Source of the DNA: Meridianimarinicoccus zhengii
GTDB lineage: Bacteria; Pseudomonadota; Alphaproteobacteria; Rhodobacterales; Rhodobacteraceae
Assembly (NCBI RefSeq): GCF_003254465.1
Contig: NZ_QDFI01000037.1
Location: forward strand, 1-41,369
Direction: 5' to 3'
DNA: 41,369 bases
In this document: positions 1 to 8,560 of the stretch, in pieces
How the letters are laid out: every line of letters begins with the position of its first letter
Numbering within the stretch: the first letter of the stretch is position 1
Notes under the pieces: model-generated
Seen by the model: the letters and a program-made list of their open reading frames with translations, nothing else
What the model was told of the DNA's origin: nothing
The model's database searches: none
Made by a program: the position numbers and the translations under genes

Positions 1-289
1 CGGCCGGGCACGGCGCCGCCGGCGGCGTGGGACGTGCCGCGGCGGTGGCGTCGCGACGTGCGGGGGGATGCGATGGCGACGGGCGTTGTGCCCGCCGCCC
101 CGCAGGCACGGCATTGACCGTGAAGGTGGGCGCGTTTTGCGCCGTCCCGGCAGGTTCCGCAGGGTGCCTTCGACCTGTCCTGTGTAGGCCGCCCGTGGTT
201 AACGGGACGTGTGCGGGTCGCGGGAAAAGCGCTTGCGGCGGGCTGGGGCCTGTGGCCTGTTCATCCCGAGATTGTCGAAGGTATGCCCC
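1..289. other. Left-edge region, no gene assigned
   Basis: The 289 bases before the AMP nucleosidase start hold no reading frame I recognise. One plus-strand frame is open from base 1 to a TGA at 115-117, so the tail of an upstream gene is possible. The visible residues are Arg/Pro/Ala-rich and typical of a shadow frame in GC-rich DNA. A short inverted repeat (GGCGC-N5-GCGCC) near 129-143 has no T-run. The amn promoter presumably lies here, but I see no convincing -35/-10 pair. Confidence 0.4.
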
Positions 290-1756
290 ATGTCCGAAGC
301 CCAGCCGATCCTGACCCCGCCCGCGCGGGCCGCCCGTGATTTCATGGATGCCACCGCCGCGGTCGACTACCTGATCGCGCTCTATGACGAGGCGGTGGCG
401 TTCCTGGGCGACGGGTTCCGCACCGCCGTCACGGGCGGGCAGCTTCCGGGCCGCTACCGCGCCATGTATCCCGAGATCCGCGTGGCGGTCAGCAGTTTCG
501 CGCCCGTCGACAGCCGGTTGAGTTTCGGCCATGTGGGCCAGCCGGGCGTCTATGCGACCACGGTGACGCGGCCCGACCTGTTCCGGGACTATTACACGCA
601 ACAGATCGGGCTGGTGATCCGCAACCATAACGTGCCGGTCACGATCGGCCCGTCGCTGACGCCGATGCCGCTGCATTTCGCCATGGCGGGGCAGTCCGTG
701 CCGCAGGACGGGGCGCTGGAATTCGCGCTGCGCGACGCGTTCGACGTGCCGGACCTGCTGACCACCAATGACGACATCGTCAACGGCACGGCGGCCCCGG
801 CGGCGGACGGGTCCGAGCCGCTGGCGCCCTTCACGGCGCAGCGGGTCGATTACTCGCTGGCGCGGCTGGCCCATTACACCGCGACCGATCCCGTGCATTT
901 CCAGAACCACGTGCTGTTCACCAACTACCAGTTCTACGTGGAGGAGTTCGAGGCGTTCGCGCGGCGCGCACTGGGCGACCCGGAAAGCGGCTATACCGCC
1001 TTCGTCGGTCCCGGCAATGCAGAGATCACCACCCCCGACGGCGACCTTCCGGTGTTGCCGAAACTGCCGCAGATGCCGACCTATCACCTCAAGCGCGCCC
1101 ATGGCGGCGGGATCACGCTGGTCAATATCGGGGTGGGGCCGAGCAACGCCAAGACCGCGACCGACCACATCGCCGTGCTGCGGCCCCATGCCTGGCTGAT
1201 GGTTGGGCATTGCGCGGGGCTGCGGAACAGCCAGCGGCTGGGGGATTTCGTGCTGGCGCACGCCTATCTGCGGGAGGATCATGTGCTGGACGACGATCTG
1301 CCCGTATGGGTGCCGATCCCGCCGCTGGCGGAGATCCAGATCGCCCTTGCCCAGGCGGTGGAGGAGATCAGCGCCCTGAAGGGGTACGAGCTGAAGCGGA
1401 TCATGCGCACGGGCACGGTGGCGACCATCGACAACCGCAACTGGGAGCTGCGCGACCATTCCGGCCCCGTGCGGCGGCTGAGCCAGTCGCGCGCTATAGC
1501 ACTCGACATGGAAAGTGCGACGATCGCCGCGAACGGGTTCCGGTTCCGGGTGCCGTACGGCACGCTACTGTGCGTGTCGGACAAGCCGCTGCATGGCGAG
1601 TTGAAGCTGCCGGGCATGGCCAGCGATTTCTATCGCACGCAGGTGTCGCGGCATCTGGAGATCGGAATCCGGGCGATGGAGTTGTTGCGCGAGATGCCGC
1701 TGGACCGCATCCACAGCCGCAAGTTGAGGTCCTTCGAGGAGACGGCGTTCCTGTAA
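290..1756 (+). CDS. amn: AMP nucleosidase
   Basis: This 488-residue protein matches AMP nucleosidase, which hydrolyses AMP to adenine and ribose 5-phosphate in the cytoplasm. The length is typical (about 480-490). The N-terminal half is the AMP nucleosidase-specific domain, including the stretch YYTQQIGLVIRNHNVPVTIG. The C-terminal half is the nucleoside-phosphorylase-like catalytic domain, with VNIGVGPSNAKTATDHI, HCAGLR and the late acidic stretch ALDMESATIAANG. The ATG at 290 is chosen because it has an AAGG ribosome site about 8 bases upstream and starts the family-like sequence MSEAQPIL; an in-frame GTG-type extension to 209 reads as non-coding. The gene stands alone ahead of an HU gene. 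Its product adenine can be recycled by Apt, encoded near 35.4 kb in this window. Confidence 0.93.
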   Translation: MSEAQPILTPPARAARDFMDATAAVDYLIALYDEAVAFLGDGFRTAVTGGQLPGRYRAMYPEIRVAVSSFAPVDSRLSFGHVGQPGVYATTVTRPDLFRDYYTQQIGLVIRNHNVPVTIGPSLTPMPLHFAMAGQSVPQDGALEFALRDAFDVPDLLTTNDDIVNGTAAPAADGSEPLAPFTAQRVDYSLARLAHYTATDPVHFQNHVLFTNYQFYVEEFEAFARRALGDPESGYTAFVGPGNAEITTPDGDLPVLPKLPQMPTYHLKRAHGGGITLVNIGVGPSNAKTATDHIAVLRPHAWLMVGHCAGLRNSQRLGDFVLAHAYLREDHVLDDDLPVWVPIPPLAEIQIALAQAVEEISALKGYELKRIMRTGTVATIDNRNWELRDHSGPVRRLSQSRAIALDMESATIAANGFRFRVPYGTLLCVSDKPLHGELKLPGMASDFYRTQVSRHLEIGIRAMELLREMPLDRIHSRKLRSFEETAFL

Positions 1757-1937
1757 CGGGTCCGTGACCCGGTCATGACAGGCGCGTGACGGGTGCGTGA
1801 CGGGCAAGATGGGCCCAAAAGCGCGGTTTTTCGGGCTTATCCCCAGCAATTGCAGGCGAAAAGCGTTGTGGAGCAGGATTTCCTGCAGCTAAGGTATTGC
1901 GACAAGGACATATGTGGCAGGCACAGGAGGCTCTGGA
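1757..1937 (+). promoter_or_regulatory. HU upstream region with candidate promoter and palindrome
   Basis: This stretch is visibly more AT-rich than its neighbours. A weak -35/-10 candidate is TTGTGG (1866-1871), 18 bases, TAAGGT (1890-1895). Its spacer contains the perfect inverted repeat GCAGGA-TT-TCCTGC (1873-1886), a position where a bound repressor would block RNA polymerase. The ribosome site AGGAGG precedes the HU ATG. Just after amn there is a direct repeat of GCGTGACGGG (about 1780-1804). The promoter assignment is inference. Confidence 0.35.
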
Positions 1938-2225
1938 ATGAACAAACCGATGACGAAGGCGCAACTGGTCACGGCGCTGGCCGAAGAGATGGGCGCGGAC
2001 AAGAAGGTCGCGGGCGCGGCGCTGGACGCCATCACCGGCCTGATCACCCGCGAGGTCGCGGCGGGCGGTGCGGTGACGCTGCCGGGCGTGGGCAAGATCT
2101 ATTGCCGCGAACGCCCCGAGCGGATGGTGCGCAACCCCGCCACCGGCGAGCAGATCAAGAAAGAGGCCGACAAGGTGGTCAAGGTCACCGTGGCCAAGGC
2201 GCTGAAGGAAAGCGTGAACGGCTGA
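1938..2225 (+). CDS. HU family DNA-binding protein
   Basis: This 95-residue protein belongs to the bacterial HU/IHF family of small dimeric nucleoid proteins. The N-terminal helices (MTKAQLVTALAEEMG...AALDAITGLI) are followed by a beta segment (VTLPGVGKIYCRERPERMVRNPATGEQIKK) carrying the family signature, with the Arg-Asn-Pro-x-Thr-Gly turn of the DNA-binding arm. The final helix is VVKVTVAKALKESV. The family uses the Pro in R-N-P-x-T-G to intercalate into DNA. The start at 1938 has a perfect AGGAGG at 1925-1930; a GTG nine codons earlier is less plausible. The gene ends shortly before a strong intrinsic terminator, so it is probably monocistronic. Whether it is HU proper or a diverged paralogue cannot be settled here. 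Confidence 0.93.
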   Translation: MNKPMTKAQLVTALAEEMGADKKVAGAALDAITGLITREVAAGGAVTLPGVGKIYCRERPERMVRNPATGEQIKKEADKVVKVTVAKALKESVNG

Positions 2226-2285
2226 TCCGGGCGGGCGACCCGGCACGCGGCCGGGATCGTTCCATCGGTGCCCCCATCGGATGGC

Positions 2286-2317
2286 GGGCCGGGGGTCGCG
2301 GGGACGCGGCCCTTTTT
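2286..2317 (+). terminator. Intrinsic terminator after the HU gene
   Basis: GGGCCG (2286-2291) pairs with CGGCCC (2307-2312) and is followed directly by five T residues (2313-2317). The loop contains a secondary GTC/GAC pairing. It lies 61 bases after the HU stop and before the next gene. Confidence 0.75.
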
Positions 2318-2404
2318 CGTGTTCGGGGGGCGGGCGTTCGGCTTGCACCCGCCGCGCGCCCGGCGCAGGGTCCGCGCGGATACCGGATCGGGCAGGGACA
2401 GGGC

Positions 2405-3289
2405 ATGGATATCAAGGCAATCGCGATGGGGCTCGCCTTCGCGTTCATGTGGTCCTCGGCCTTCACCTCGGCGCGGGTGATCGTTGCCGCGGCGCCGCCG
2501 GTGACGTCGCTGGCGATCCGCTTCGTGATCTCGGGGCTCGTGGCGATCGCGGTGGCACGCGCGCTGGGGCAGGGCTGGCGCCTGACGCGGGGCCAGTGGC
2601 GCGCGACGGCGATCTTCGGGCTGTGCCAGAACGCGCTGTACCTGGGGCTGTTCTTCGTGGCCATGCAGACGGTGGAGGCGGGGCTCGCGTCCATCGTGGC
2701 GTCGTCGATGCCGCTGATCGTGGCGGCCGCCGGCTGGGCCATGGGGGCGGAGCGGCTGCGGGCGCAGGCCGTGGCGGGGCTGGTGGCCGGGCTGTCGGGT
2801 GTCGTGTTGATCATGGGCAGCCGCGTGTCCGGCGGGGCCGACATGGTGGGCCTTGGCCTGTGCGTCGTGGGCGTGCTTGCGCTGGCGGTGGCGACGCTGT
2901 CGGTGCGCGGCGCGTCCGCGGGGGGCGGGAACCTGCTGATGATCGTGGGTCTGCAGATGCTGGTGGGTGCTGCGGTGCTGGCACCCGTGGCCCTGCTGAC
3001 CGAGACATGGGCGGTGGACTGGTCGGTGCCGCTGGCGATCGCCTTCGCCTACACCGTGCTGGTGCCGGGGCTGGCGGCGACGCTGGTGTGGTTCGTGCTG
3101 GTGAACCGGATCGGGCCGACGCGGGCGGCGACCTTCCATTTCCTCAACCCGGTCTTCGGCGTGGGCATCGCGGCGCTGGTTCTGGGGGAGCCTGTGCGCG
3201 GGCTGGATGCGCTGGGCGTGGCGATCATCACCGCCGGAATTCTCGCCGTGCAACTGTCCCGCGCCGTGACGCCGCCGCCTGCAGCCTGA
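2405..3289 (+). CDS. EamA/DMT-family permease
   Basis: This 294-residue integral membrane protein has about ten hydrophobic segments arranged as two EamA repeats, the pattern of drug/metabolite transporter (RhaT/YedA-like) permeases. The first repeat starts MGLAFAFMWSSAFTSARVIV and holds the conserved motif APPVTSLAIRFVISGL. The second begins near residue 150 and ends with TFHFLNPVFGVGIAALVLGEPV, the typical DMT C-terminal motif with a Gly-Glu-Pro turn. These proteins usually export small metabolites or amino acids; the substrate cannot be told from sequence. The start ATG follows GGCAGGGACAGGGC, a weak ribosome site. It lies downstream of the HU terminator, so it needs its own promoter, and it is convergent with aroC. 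Confidence 0.88.
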   Translation: MDIKAIAMGLAFAFMWSSAFTSARVIVAAAPPVTSLAIRFVISGLVAIAVARALGQGWRLTRGQWRATAIFGLCQNALYLGLFFVAMQTVEAGLASIVASSMPLIVAAAGWAMGAERLRAQAVAGLVAGLSGVVLIMGSRVSGGADMVGLGLCVVGVLALAVATLSVRGASAGGGNLLMIVGLQMLVGAAVLAPVALLTETWAVDWSVPLAIAFAYTVLVPGLAATLVWFVLVNRIGPTRAATFHFLNPVFGVGIAALVLGEPVRGLDALGVAIITAGILAVQLSRAVTPPPAA

Positions 3290-3442
3290 TCCTGTCCACC
3301 CCGCGGGTTTCGGTGGCAGGGCGCGACGGCCGGGACCGGGTGCATACCACGGGCGGTGCTGTCAGGGCTTGTGGGCGGCGCGCTGCAACCGTGTTCCGCT
3401 GACGCGGATGGCCGCGCCGAATGTTCCTGCGCGGCCCTGCGA

Positions 3443-4555
3443 TCAGGCAGGGCCGATGCGCCCGCGCGGACCGTCACCGACCTGCCCGCGATGCAGCAGC
3501 AGGTGGTCGAGCAGCACGCAAGCCATCATCGCCTCCCCCACCGGCACGGCGCGGATGCCGACGCAGGGGTCGTGGCGGCCCTTGGTGACGATCTGCGCCG
3601 CCTCCCCGCCGCGGGTGATCGTGGCGCGGGGCGTCAGGATCGACGATGTGGGCTTCACGGCGAAGCGGGTGACGATTTCCTGCCCTGTGGAGATGCCCCC
3701 GAGGATGCCGCCCGCGTGGTTGCTGGCATAGATCGGCTGGCCGTCCGGTCCCATCGCGATCTCGTCCGCGTTGGCGCTGCCGGTGAGCGCGGCGGCGGCC
3801 ATGCCGTCCCCGATCTCCACGCCCTTGACGGCGTTGATCGACATCATCGCGGCCGCGAGGTCGGTATCGAGCTTGCCATAGATCGGTGCGCCCAGACCCG
3901 GTGGCACGCCTTTCGCCACCACCTCGATCACCGCGCCCACGCTGTCGCCGGATTTGCGCAGGGCGTCGAGATAGTCGGCCCAGTCGGCGGCGGCCTGCGG
4001 GTCGGGCGTCCAGAACGGGTTGCGGTCGATTTCGCCTGCGTCGAAGCGGGCGCGGTCGATGGCATGGGGGCCCATCTGCACCATGTAGCCGGTGATGGCG
4101 ACGGCGGGCGCGAGTTGCGCCAGGGCCGCGCGCGCGATGCCGCCCGCTGCGACCCGTGCGGCGGTTTCGCGGGCCGAAGACCGCCCGCCGCCGCGCGGGT
4201 CGCGGATGCCGTATTTCTGCCAGTAGGTGATATCGGCATGGCCGGGGCGGAACTTGTCGGCGATATCGCCGTAGTCCTTGGACCGCTGGTCGGTGTTGCG
4301 GATCATCAGCTGGATCGGGGTGCCGGTGCTCTGGCCCTCGTAGACGCCCGACAGGATCTCGACCGCGTCGGCTTCGCGGCGCTGGGTCGTATATTTGTTC
4401 TGCCCGGGCTTGCGCCGGTCGAGCCAGTGCTGGAGCGCGGAAGCATCGAGTGGCACGCCCGGGGGGCAGCCATCCACCGTGGCACCGAGCGAGGGCCCGT
4501 GGCTTTCGCCCCAGGTGGTGACGCGAAAGAGATGGCCGAAAGTGTTGAGGCTCAT
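3443..4555 (-). CDS. aroC: Chorismate synthase
   Basis: This 370-residue protein is chorismate synthase, the last enzyme of the shikimate pathway. It converts 5-enolpyruvylshikimate 3-phosphate to chorismate with reduced FMN. The N-terminal signature [20 protein letters not shown] holds the conserved active-site His19. [14 protein letters not shown], the Arg-rich [17 protein letters not shown], and the C-terminal block with [24 protein letters not shown] are all family hallmarks. The start at 4555 is set by the signature; the longer in-frame opening upstream is Pro/Arg-rich and not family-like. The gene sits alone between a hairpin-bearing gap (after petC) and the convergent permease gene. 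The C-terminus ends a little beyond the usual core with a Gly/Arg-rich tail. Confidence 0.96.
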   Translation of the reverse strand: MSLNTFGHLFRVTTWGESHGPSLGATVDGCPPGVPLDASALQHWLDRRKPGQNKYTTQRREADAVEILSGVYEGQSTGTPIQLMIRNTDQRSKDYGDIADKFRPGHADITYWQKYGIRDPRGGGRSSARETAARVAAGGIARAALAQLAPAVAITGYMVQMGPHAIDRARFDAGEIDRNPFWTPDPQAAADWADYLDALRKSGDSVGAVIEVVAKGVPPGLGAPIYGKLDTDLAAAMMSINAVKGVEIGDGMAAAALTGSANADEIAMGPDGQPIYASNHAGGILGGISTGQEIVTRFAVKPTSSILTPRATITRGGEAAQIVTKGRHDPCVGIRAVPVGEAMMACVLLDHLLLHRGQVGDGPRGRIGPA

Positions 4556-4645
4556 GGGGCGCGGGCTCCGGGGCTGGGGACGTGTGCGGGGTGTATCGGG
4601 CAAGGGCGCGAGGCTCAAGCCGCGAAGGGGGCCGCACTACGCAAG

Positions 4646-4667
4646 ACGCGCCCCCGAGGGGGCGCGT
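4646..4667 (-). terminator. Perfect 10-bp hairpin between petC and aroC
   Basis: ACGCGCCCCC (4646-4655) and GGGGGCGCGT (4658-4667) form a perfect 10-base-pair stem around GA. On the minus strand it lies between the petC stop and aroC, so it probably slows or ends petABC transcription, or shapes the aroC leader. No U-tract follows, so it is not a standard intrinsic terminator. Confidence 0.45.
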
Positions 4668-4701
4668 GATGTCTGCCGGGTGATCGGTCTGCCACCGGTA
4701 T

Positions 4702-4727
4702 CAAAATTCTAGTGGCTAGATTTTTTT
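4702..4727. terminator. AT-rich CTAG hairpin downstream of petC
   Basis: TCTAG (4708-4712), TGG, CTAGA (4716-4720) form a five-base-pair stem, followed on the plus strand by seven T residues and flanked on the left by AAAA. In the minus direction (petC transcription) the arms extend as AAAA/TTTT after one A-A mismatch. The element lies 15 bases after the petC stop codon. It looks like a weak, possibly bidirectional terminator. CTAG and such A/T runs are rare in this GC-rich genome. Confidence 0.4.
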
Positions 4728-4741
4728 CTCCCCAGGGCCGG

Positions 4742-5548
4742 TCATTCCGCGGGATGGTCGGCCTTTTTCGCGCGGTCCTTGACCGGCGCCCACAGTTTCT
4801 TGTTCGTCAGGTAGAGCAGCACCGTCAGCACGGTCAGGAACAGCACCGCCGTCAGCCCCGCCTGCTTGCGCGCCATCATCTTCGGCTCCGCCGCCCACAT
4901 CAAGAAGGCCGCGACGTCCTGCGCGATGGCCTCGGCATCGTTGGGCGACCCGTCGGCGAATTCCACCCAGCCGTCGTCGATGGGCGGCGCCATGGAGATC
5001 CAGCCGCCCGGAAACGCGTCGTTGCCATAGAGGATCGTACCCGCCTGTTCCATCTCCTCGCCATTGTAGCTCGTGAGCAGCGAGGCGATGTATTCCGCGC
5101 CGCCGATCCCGTTGAAGAGCTGGCTGAGGCCTGTGCCGTAGGGCCCGTGGAAGCCCGCGCGTGCCTTGGCCATCAGAGACAGGTCGGGGGCGGTTTCCAT
5201 GGAGGAGGGCGGGAAATGGTCCGTGGGCCGCGCGGTGCGCCAGTCGTCGATTTCCGGGTCGTAGACTTCCCAGAACTCGGCATAGGCGCGCACCTGGTCG
5301 TCGGGCAGGTTCGGCCCGCCTTCGTTCCCGAGCGTGCGCAGCGGCACGAATTTCATGCCGTGGCAGGCCGAGCAGACCTCGGTATAGACCTGAAGGCCGC
5401 GCTGCAGTTGCGCCTCGTCATAGGTCCCGAACGGCCCTTCGAAGGAGAAGCCGTAGTCGGTTATGTGCCCGCCTTCGCCCGCGGCGAAGGCCGCGCCGCC
5501 CGTGAGGGCGAACGCGGTGGCGGTGGCGAGGGTCAGTTTCTTGAGCAT
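4742..5548 (-). CDS. petC: Cytochrome c1 of the bc1 complex
   Basis: This 268-residue protein is the membrane-anchored cytochrome c1 that passes electrons from the Rieske protein to cytochrome c. A signal peptide ([22 protein letters not shown]) is followed by the heme-binding CSACH at residues 59-63, and [28 protein letters not shown] late ISMAPPI segment probably supplies the axial Met. The C-terminal membrane anchor ([20 protein letters not shown]) keeps the domain on the periplasmic face. The ATG at 5548 is preferred because it starts the signal peptide and has AAAGGGA upstream; another in-frame ATG at 5569 overlaps the petB stop and would add seven residues. It is the last gene of petABC. 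Confidence 0.96.
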   Translation of the reverse strand: MLKKLTLATATAFALTGGAAFAAGEGGHITDYGFSFEGPFGTYDEAQLQRGLQVYTEVCSACHGMKFVPLRTLGNEGGPNLPDDQVRAYAEFWEVYDPEIDDWRTARPTDHFPPSSMETAPDLSLMAKARAGFHGPYGTGLSQLFNGIGGAEYIASLLTSYNGEEMEQAGTILYGNDAFPGGWISMAPPIDDGWVEFADGSPNDAEAIAQDVAAFLMWAAEPKMMARKQAGLTAVLFLTVLTVLLYLTNKKLWAPVKDRAKKADHPAE

Positions 5549-5565
5549 GGTTCCCTTTGCCCCTG

Positions 5566-6912
5566 TCATTCTGCCGGCGTGGCGACGGTGCCGCGGTCGG
5601 CCGCGTCGTCCTTGCCGTAATGGGCGTTGAAGTCGTCCTCGATGGTGGCCACCGGCTGGAGCGGTTTCTCGATCACGCCCAGAAGCGGCAGGATCACGAG
5701 GAAATAGGCGAACCAGTAGGCCGAGCCGAGCAGCGCGATATAGGGATAGATGCCTTCGGCCGGCATCGCGCCCACCCACATCAGGACCATGAAGTCCACC
5801 AGCAGCAGGTAGAACCACCACTTGAACATCGGGCGATACCGGCCCGACCGGACCGAGGAGGTGTCGAGCCAGGGTGCCAGCGCCATAACCGCGATCGCCC
5901 CGAACATCGCCAGCACCCCGAAGAACTTGGCGTCGATGATGCCGAAGCTCAGGAAGCTGACGATCTGCACGACCCAGACCTCGGCGTCGAAGGCGCGCAG
6001 GATCGCGTAGAAGGGCAGGAAGTACCATTCAGGCACGATGTACGCGGGCGTCGCCAGCGAGTTCGCTTCGATGTAGTTGTCGGGGTGGCCCAGATAGTTC
6101 GGCATGAAGCCCACGACGGCGAAGAAGATCACCATGATGAGCGCGAGCGCGAAGAGGTCCTTGATGACGAAGTAGGGCCAGAAGGGCAGGGTGTCCTTTT
6201 CGGCTTCTTCCTTGGACCCGCGGCGCACCTCCACCCCGGTGGGGTTGTTGTTGCCGGTGGTGTGGAAGGCCCAGATATGGACGACCACAAGACCCGCGAT
6301 GATGAACGGGAACAGGTAGTGCAGCGAGAAGAAGCGCGTCAGCGTGGCGTTGTCCACGGCAGGCCCGCCCAGCAGCCAGGTCTGGATGCTTTCGCCCACG
6401 AAGGGGATCGCGCCGAACAGGCCGGTGATCACGGTAGCCCCCCAGAAGGACATCTGGCCCCAGGGCAGCACGTAGCCCATGAAGGCGGTGCCCATCATCA
6501 GTAGGTAGATGAGCATGCCGATGATCCAGGTGACTTCGCGCGGCGACTTGTAAGAGCCGTAGAAAAGCCCGCGGAAAATATGCAGGTAGACGGCCACGAA
6601 GAACAGCGACGCGCCGTTGGCGTGCAGGTAGCGCAGCATGTGCCCGCCGTTGACGTTGCGCATGATGTGCTCGACGCTGGCGAACGCCATGCTGGCATCC
6701 GGCGTGTAATGCATCACCAGAACGATCCCGGTGATGATCTGCAGCACGAGACAGAAGGTCAGCACGATGCCCCAGATCCACATCCAGTTGAGGTTCCTGG
6801 GCGTCGGAATGGTCAGGGTCGAATGCAGCAGGCCCACGATCGGTAGGCGGCGGTCGAGCCACTTTTCCGCGTCGGTCTTCGGTTCGTAATGGTCGTGAGG
6901 AATTCCGGACAT
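5566..6912 (-). CDS. petB: Cytochrome b of the bc1 complex
   Basis: This 448-residue protein is the cytochrome b subunit, the quinol-oxidising and quinone-reducing core of the bc1 complex. It has eight or so membrane segments. The first half carries the heme-ligating His pairs ([28 protein letters not shown] and later [23 protein letters not shown]). PEWY, the Qo-site motif, occurs within [17 protein letters not shown]. Full-length fused cytochrome b of this size (about 430-445) is the proteobacterial form, unlike the split cyanobacterial type. The gene starts 12 bases after the petA stop. Its stop lies next to petC, so the three genes are clearly one transcript. Confidence 0.97.
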   Translation of the reverse strand: MSGIPHDHYEPKTDAEKWLDRRLPIVGLLHSTLTIPTPRNLNWMWIWGIVLTFCLVLQIITGIVLVMHYTPDASMAFASVEHIMRNVNGGHMLRYLHANGASLFFVAVYLHIFRGLFYGSYKSPREVTWIIGMLIYLLMMGTAFMGYVLPWGQMSFWGATVITGLFGAIPFVGESIQTWLLGGPAVDNATLTRFFSLHYLFPFIIAGLVVVHIWAFHTTGNNNPTGVEVRRGSKEEAEKDTLPFWPYFVIKDLFALALIMVIFFAVVGFMPNYLGHPDNYIEANSLATPAYIVPEWYFLPFYAILRAFDAEVWVVQIVSFLSFGIIDAKFFGVLAMFGAIAVMALAPWLDTSSVRSGRYRPMFKWWFYLLLVDFMVLMWVGAMPAEGIYPYIALLGSAYWFAYFLVILPLLGVIEKPLQPVATIEDDFNAHYGKDDAADRGTVATPAE

Positions 6913-6924
6913 TCGGTCTCTCCC

Positions 6925-7503
6925 TTAACCGAGTTGAATCGTCGCGTCGTCCGTGAAGGACGCGGGCGGCACGGGCAGGTTTTCCGGTGCCGGGCCGCGG
7001 CGGATGCGGCCTGCGGTATCGTAATGCGAACCGTGGCAGGGGCAGAACCAGCCGCCGACGCCGTCGGGGCCGGTGTAGTCGCCCGCGTCGTTCAGCGGCA
7101 CGCAGCCCAGATGGGTGCACACGCCCATCTGCACGAGCCATTCACCCGAGTCGCCCAGGGCGCGGTTCTCGTCGGTCGCGTCGGCCGCGCCGTCGATATT
7201 GGCGTTGCGCGCGATCTTGTCGGGCAGGCTTGCCAGGTCCACGGCGCGCGCCTGTTCGATCTCGCCCGGCGTCCGGCGGCGGATGAACACGGGCTTGCCG
7301 AGCCATTTCACGGTGATCTGCGTGCCTTCGGAGATGCCGCCGACGTCCACGAGGATGGACGAAAGCGCCTGCACGTCGGCGGACGGGTTCATCTGGTTGA
7401 CCAGCGGCCAGACGGCCGCGCCGGTGGCGACGGCGCCCGCGCCGGCAGTGGCGTAATAGAGGAAATCCCGGCGGGTTCCTTCGTGGTCTTCTGTGTGTGA
7501 CAC
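6925..7503 (-). CDS. petA: Ubiquinol-cytochrome c reductase Rieske iron-sulfur subunit
   Basis: This 192-residue protein is the Rieske [2Fe-2S] subunit of the bc1 complex. The N-terminus has a twin-arginine motif (RRDFL at 11-15) followed by one hydrophobic segment, which serves as both Tat signal and anchor. The cluster ligands are plain: CTHLGC (129-134) and CPCHGS (154-159), with the Cys pair that forms the stabilising disulfide. I chose a GTG start at 7503: the earlier in-frame ATG adds residues that do not look like the family, and GGAG lies eight bases before the GTG. The length matches Rhodobacter Rieske proteins (about 190). It is the first gene of petABC and diverges from the outer-membrane protein gene. 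Confidence 0.95.
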   Translation of the reverse strand: MSHTEDHEGTRRDFLYYATAGAGAVATGAAVWPLVNQMNPSADVQALSSILVDVGGISEGTQITVKWLGKPVFIRRRTPGEIEQARAVDLASLPDKIARNANIDGAADATDENRALGDSGEWLVQMGVCTHLGCVPLNDAGDYTGPDGVGGWFCPCHGSHYDTAGRIRRGPAPENLPVPPASFTDDATIQLG

Positions 7504-7834
7504 TGGACATTCTCCATCTTGTCGCGCGCTCGGCCCGATGGGGGCCGTGGCCGGTGACACCGGCAAAGCCATGGGCGGTAACTAGACCGGGTGGCGGGAC
7601 CCGTCCAGCGGACAATGGCGCACATGCCGCGCGAAATGCCGCATTTTACCGGACTTGCCGCCCGGATCGTCCCCGCGGCGCCCGTCGCCCCGCGGGCCGC
7701 GGCGTATCTGCAACGCCGTGCACAATCCGGTGTGTGGGGCGGTCACGTTCTTGCGCCTTGCGCGGCAACGGCATATTGGAGAGGGGTCTGTCCGACTCCG
7801 TCCCGTCCGACTCCGCAGCGTCAGGAGATCCGCC
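7504..7834. promoter_or_regulatory. Divergent petABC / outer-membrane protein intergenic region
   Basis: These 331 bases contain no gene I can support. On the minus strand a weak petABC promoter may be TGGACG (7607-7602) with TCTAGTTA (7586-7579); the CTAG-containing AT island stands out in GC-rich DNA. On the plus strand, TTGCGC elements (7751-7763) precede CATATT (7772-7777) with too short a spacer to be sure. The 11-base GTCCGACTCCG is repeated at 7790-7800 and 7805-7815, within the leader of the downstream gene. No perfect FNR box was found here. Confidence 0.35.
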
Positions 7835-8509
7835 ATGTTCTTGTCCCGCCCGCGTCCTGCCGGTTCGGTTGCCTGCTTGGCCGCCGTCTTCGCGCTGGCT
7901 GCGTTGCCGGCCGCGGCGGAATTCGAACTCAGCCTGTATTCCGGCTGGCAGACCGCGCCGCACAGCGACGTGTCGGGCAACGATCCGGGTGGCGTCGGCA
8001 GTTTCGATTTCACGGCCGGCTGGGACGGGAATTCCTTCGACGCGCCGATCCATTACGGGTTTCGCGGCACGTGGTGGCGCGGGGGCGGCGATCTCGGCTT
8101 CGGGCTGGAGCTGAACCACACCAAGGTCTATGCCGACGACGAAACCCTCGCGGACGAAGGATTCGAACGGCTGGAATTCACGGACGGGTTGAACATCATC
8201 ACCGCGAACGTGATGCGCCGGTTTTCCGGGCAGCGCCGCTGGACGCCGTATCTGGGCGGCGGTCTGGGACTGGCCTACCCGCATGTCGACGTGAAGACCA
8301 CGGGGGGCAAGACCTTCGGCTACCAGGTGACCGGGCCCGCGGTCGCGTGGATGGCCGGTGTCACCTATGACCTGTCGGAAAGCTGGTCGGTCTTCGGGGA
8401 ATACAAGGGCACCTATTCCCAGAACGAGGCCGATCTCGACAATGGCGGGACGCTGGAGACGGACATCGTGACCAACGCGGTCAACCTGGGCGTCAGCTTC
8501 AACTTCTGA
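7835..8509 (+). CDS. Outer-membrane beta-barrel protein (possibly lipid A oxidase-like)
   Basis: This 224-residue protein starts with a signal peptide ending near PAAAEF. Alternating polar/aromatic strands follow (ELSLYSGWQTAP, HYGFRGTWWR, LGFGLELNHTKVYAD, TPYLGGGLGLAYP), and the chain ends in GVSFNF. A terminal phenylalanine is the BAM-recognition hallmark of outer-membrane barrels. I count about eight strands. The sequence resembles alphaproteobacterial proteins often labelled outer-membrane beta-barrel or lipid A oxidase, but that activity is a family-level guess. The ATG at 7835 has AGGAG seven bases upstream and begins the signal peptide. The gene stands alone, divergent from petABC and convergent with the GST gene. 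Confidence 0.85.
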   Translation: MFLSRPRPAGSVACLAAVFALAALPAAAEFELSLYSGWQTAPHSDVSGNDPGGVGSFDFTAGWDGNSFDAPIHYGFRGTWWRGGGDLGFGLELNHTKVYADDETLADEGFERLEFTDGLNIITANVMRRFSGQRRWTPYLGGGLGLAYPHVDVKTTGGKTFGYQVTGPAVAWMAGVTYDLSESWSVFGEYKGTYSQNEADLDNGGTLETDIVTNAVNLGVSFNF

Positions 8510-8560
8510 TCCGCGGCGTCGATCCCTGTCGCCGTCGCGGTATCCGCTCGGGCAGGGGCG

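Noticed and set aside
3834-3847. FNR-like TTGATCGACATCAT, nine of ten consensus bases
   Set aside because: It lies inside the aroC coding sequence (codons of the stretch MMSINAVKG) and not near a start, so chance is the simplest reading.
7503-7572. Longer ATG start for the Rieske protein at 7572
   Set aside because: It would place 23 non-family residues ahead of the Tat signal. The GTG at 7503 has a ribosome site and gives the expected length.
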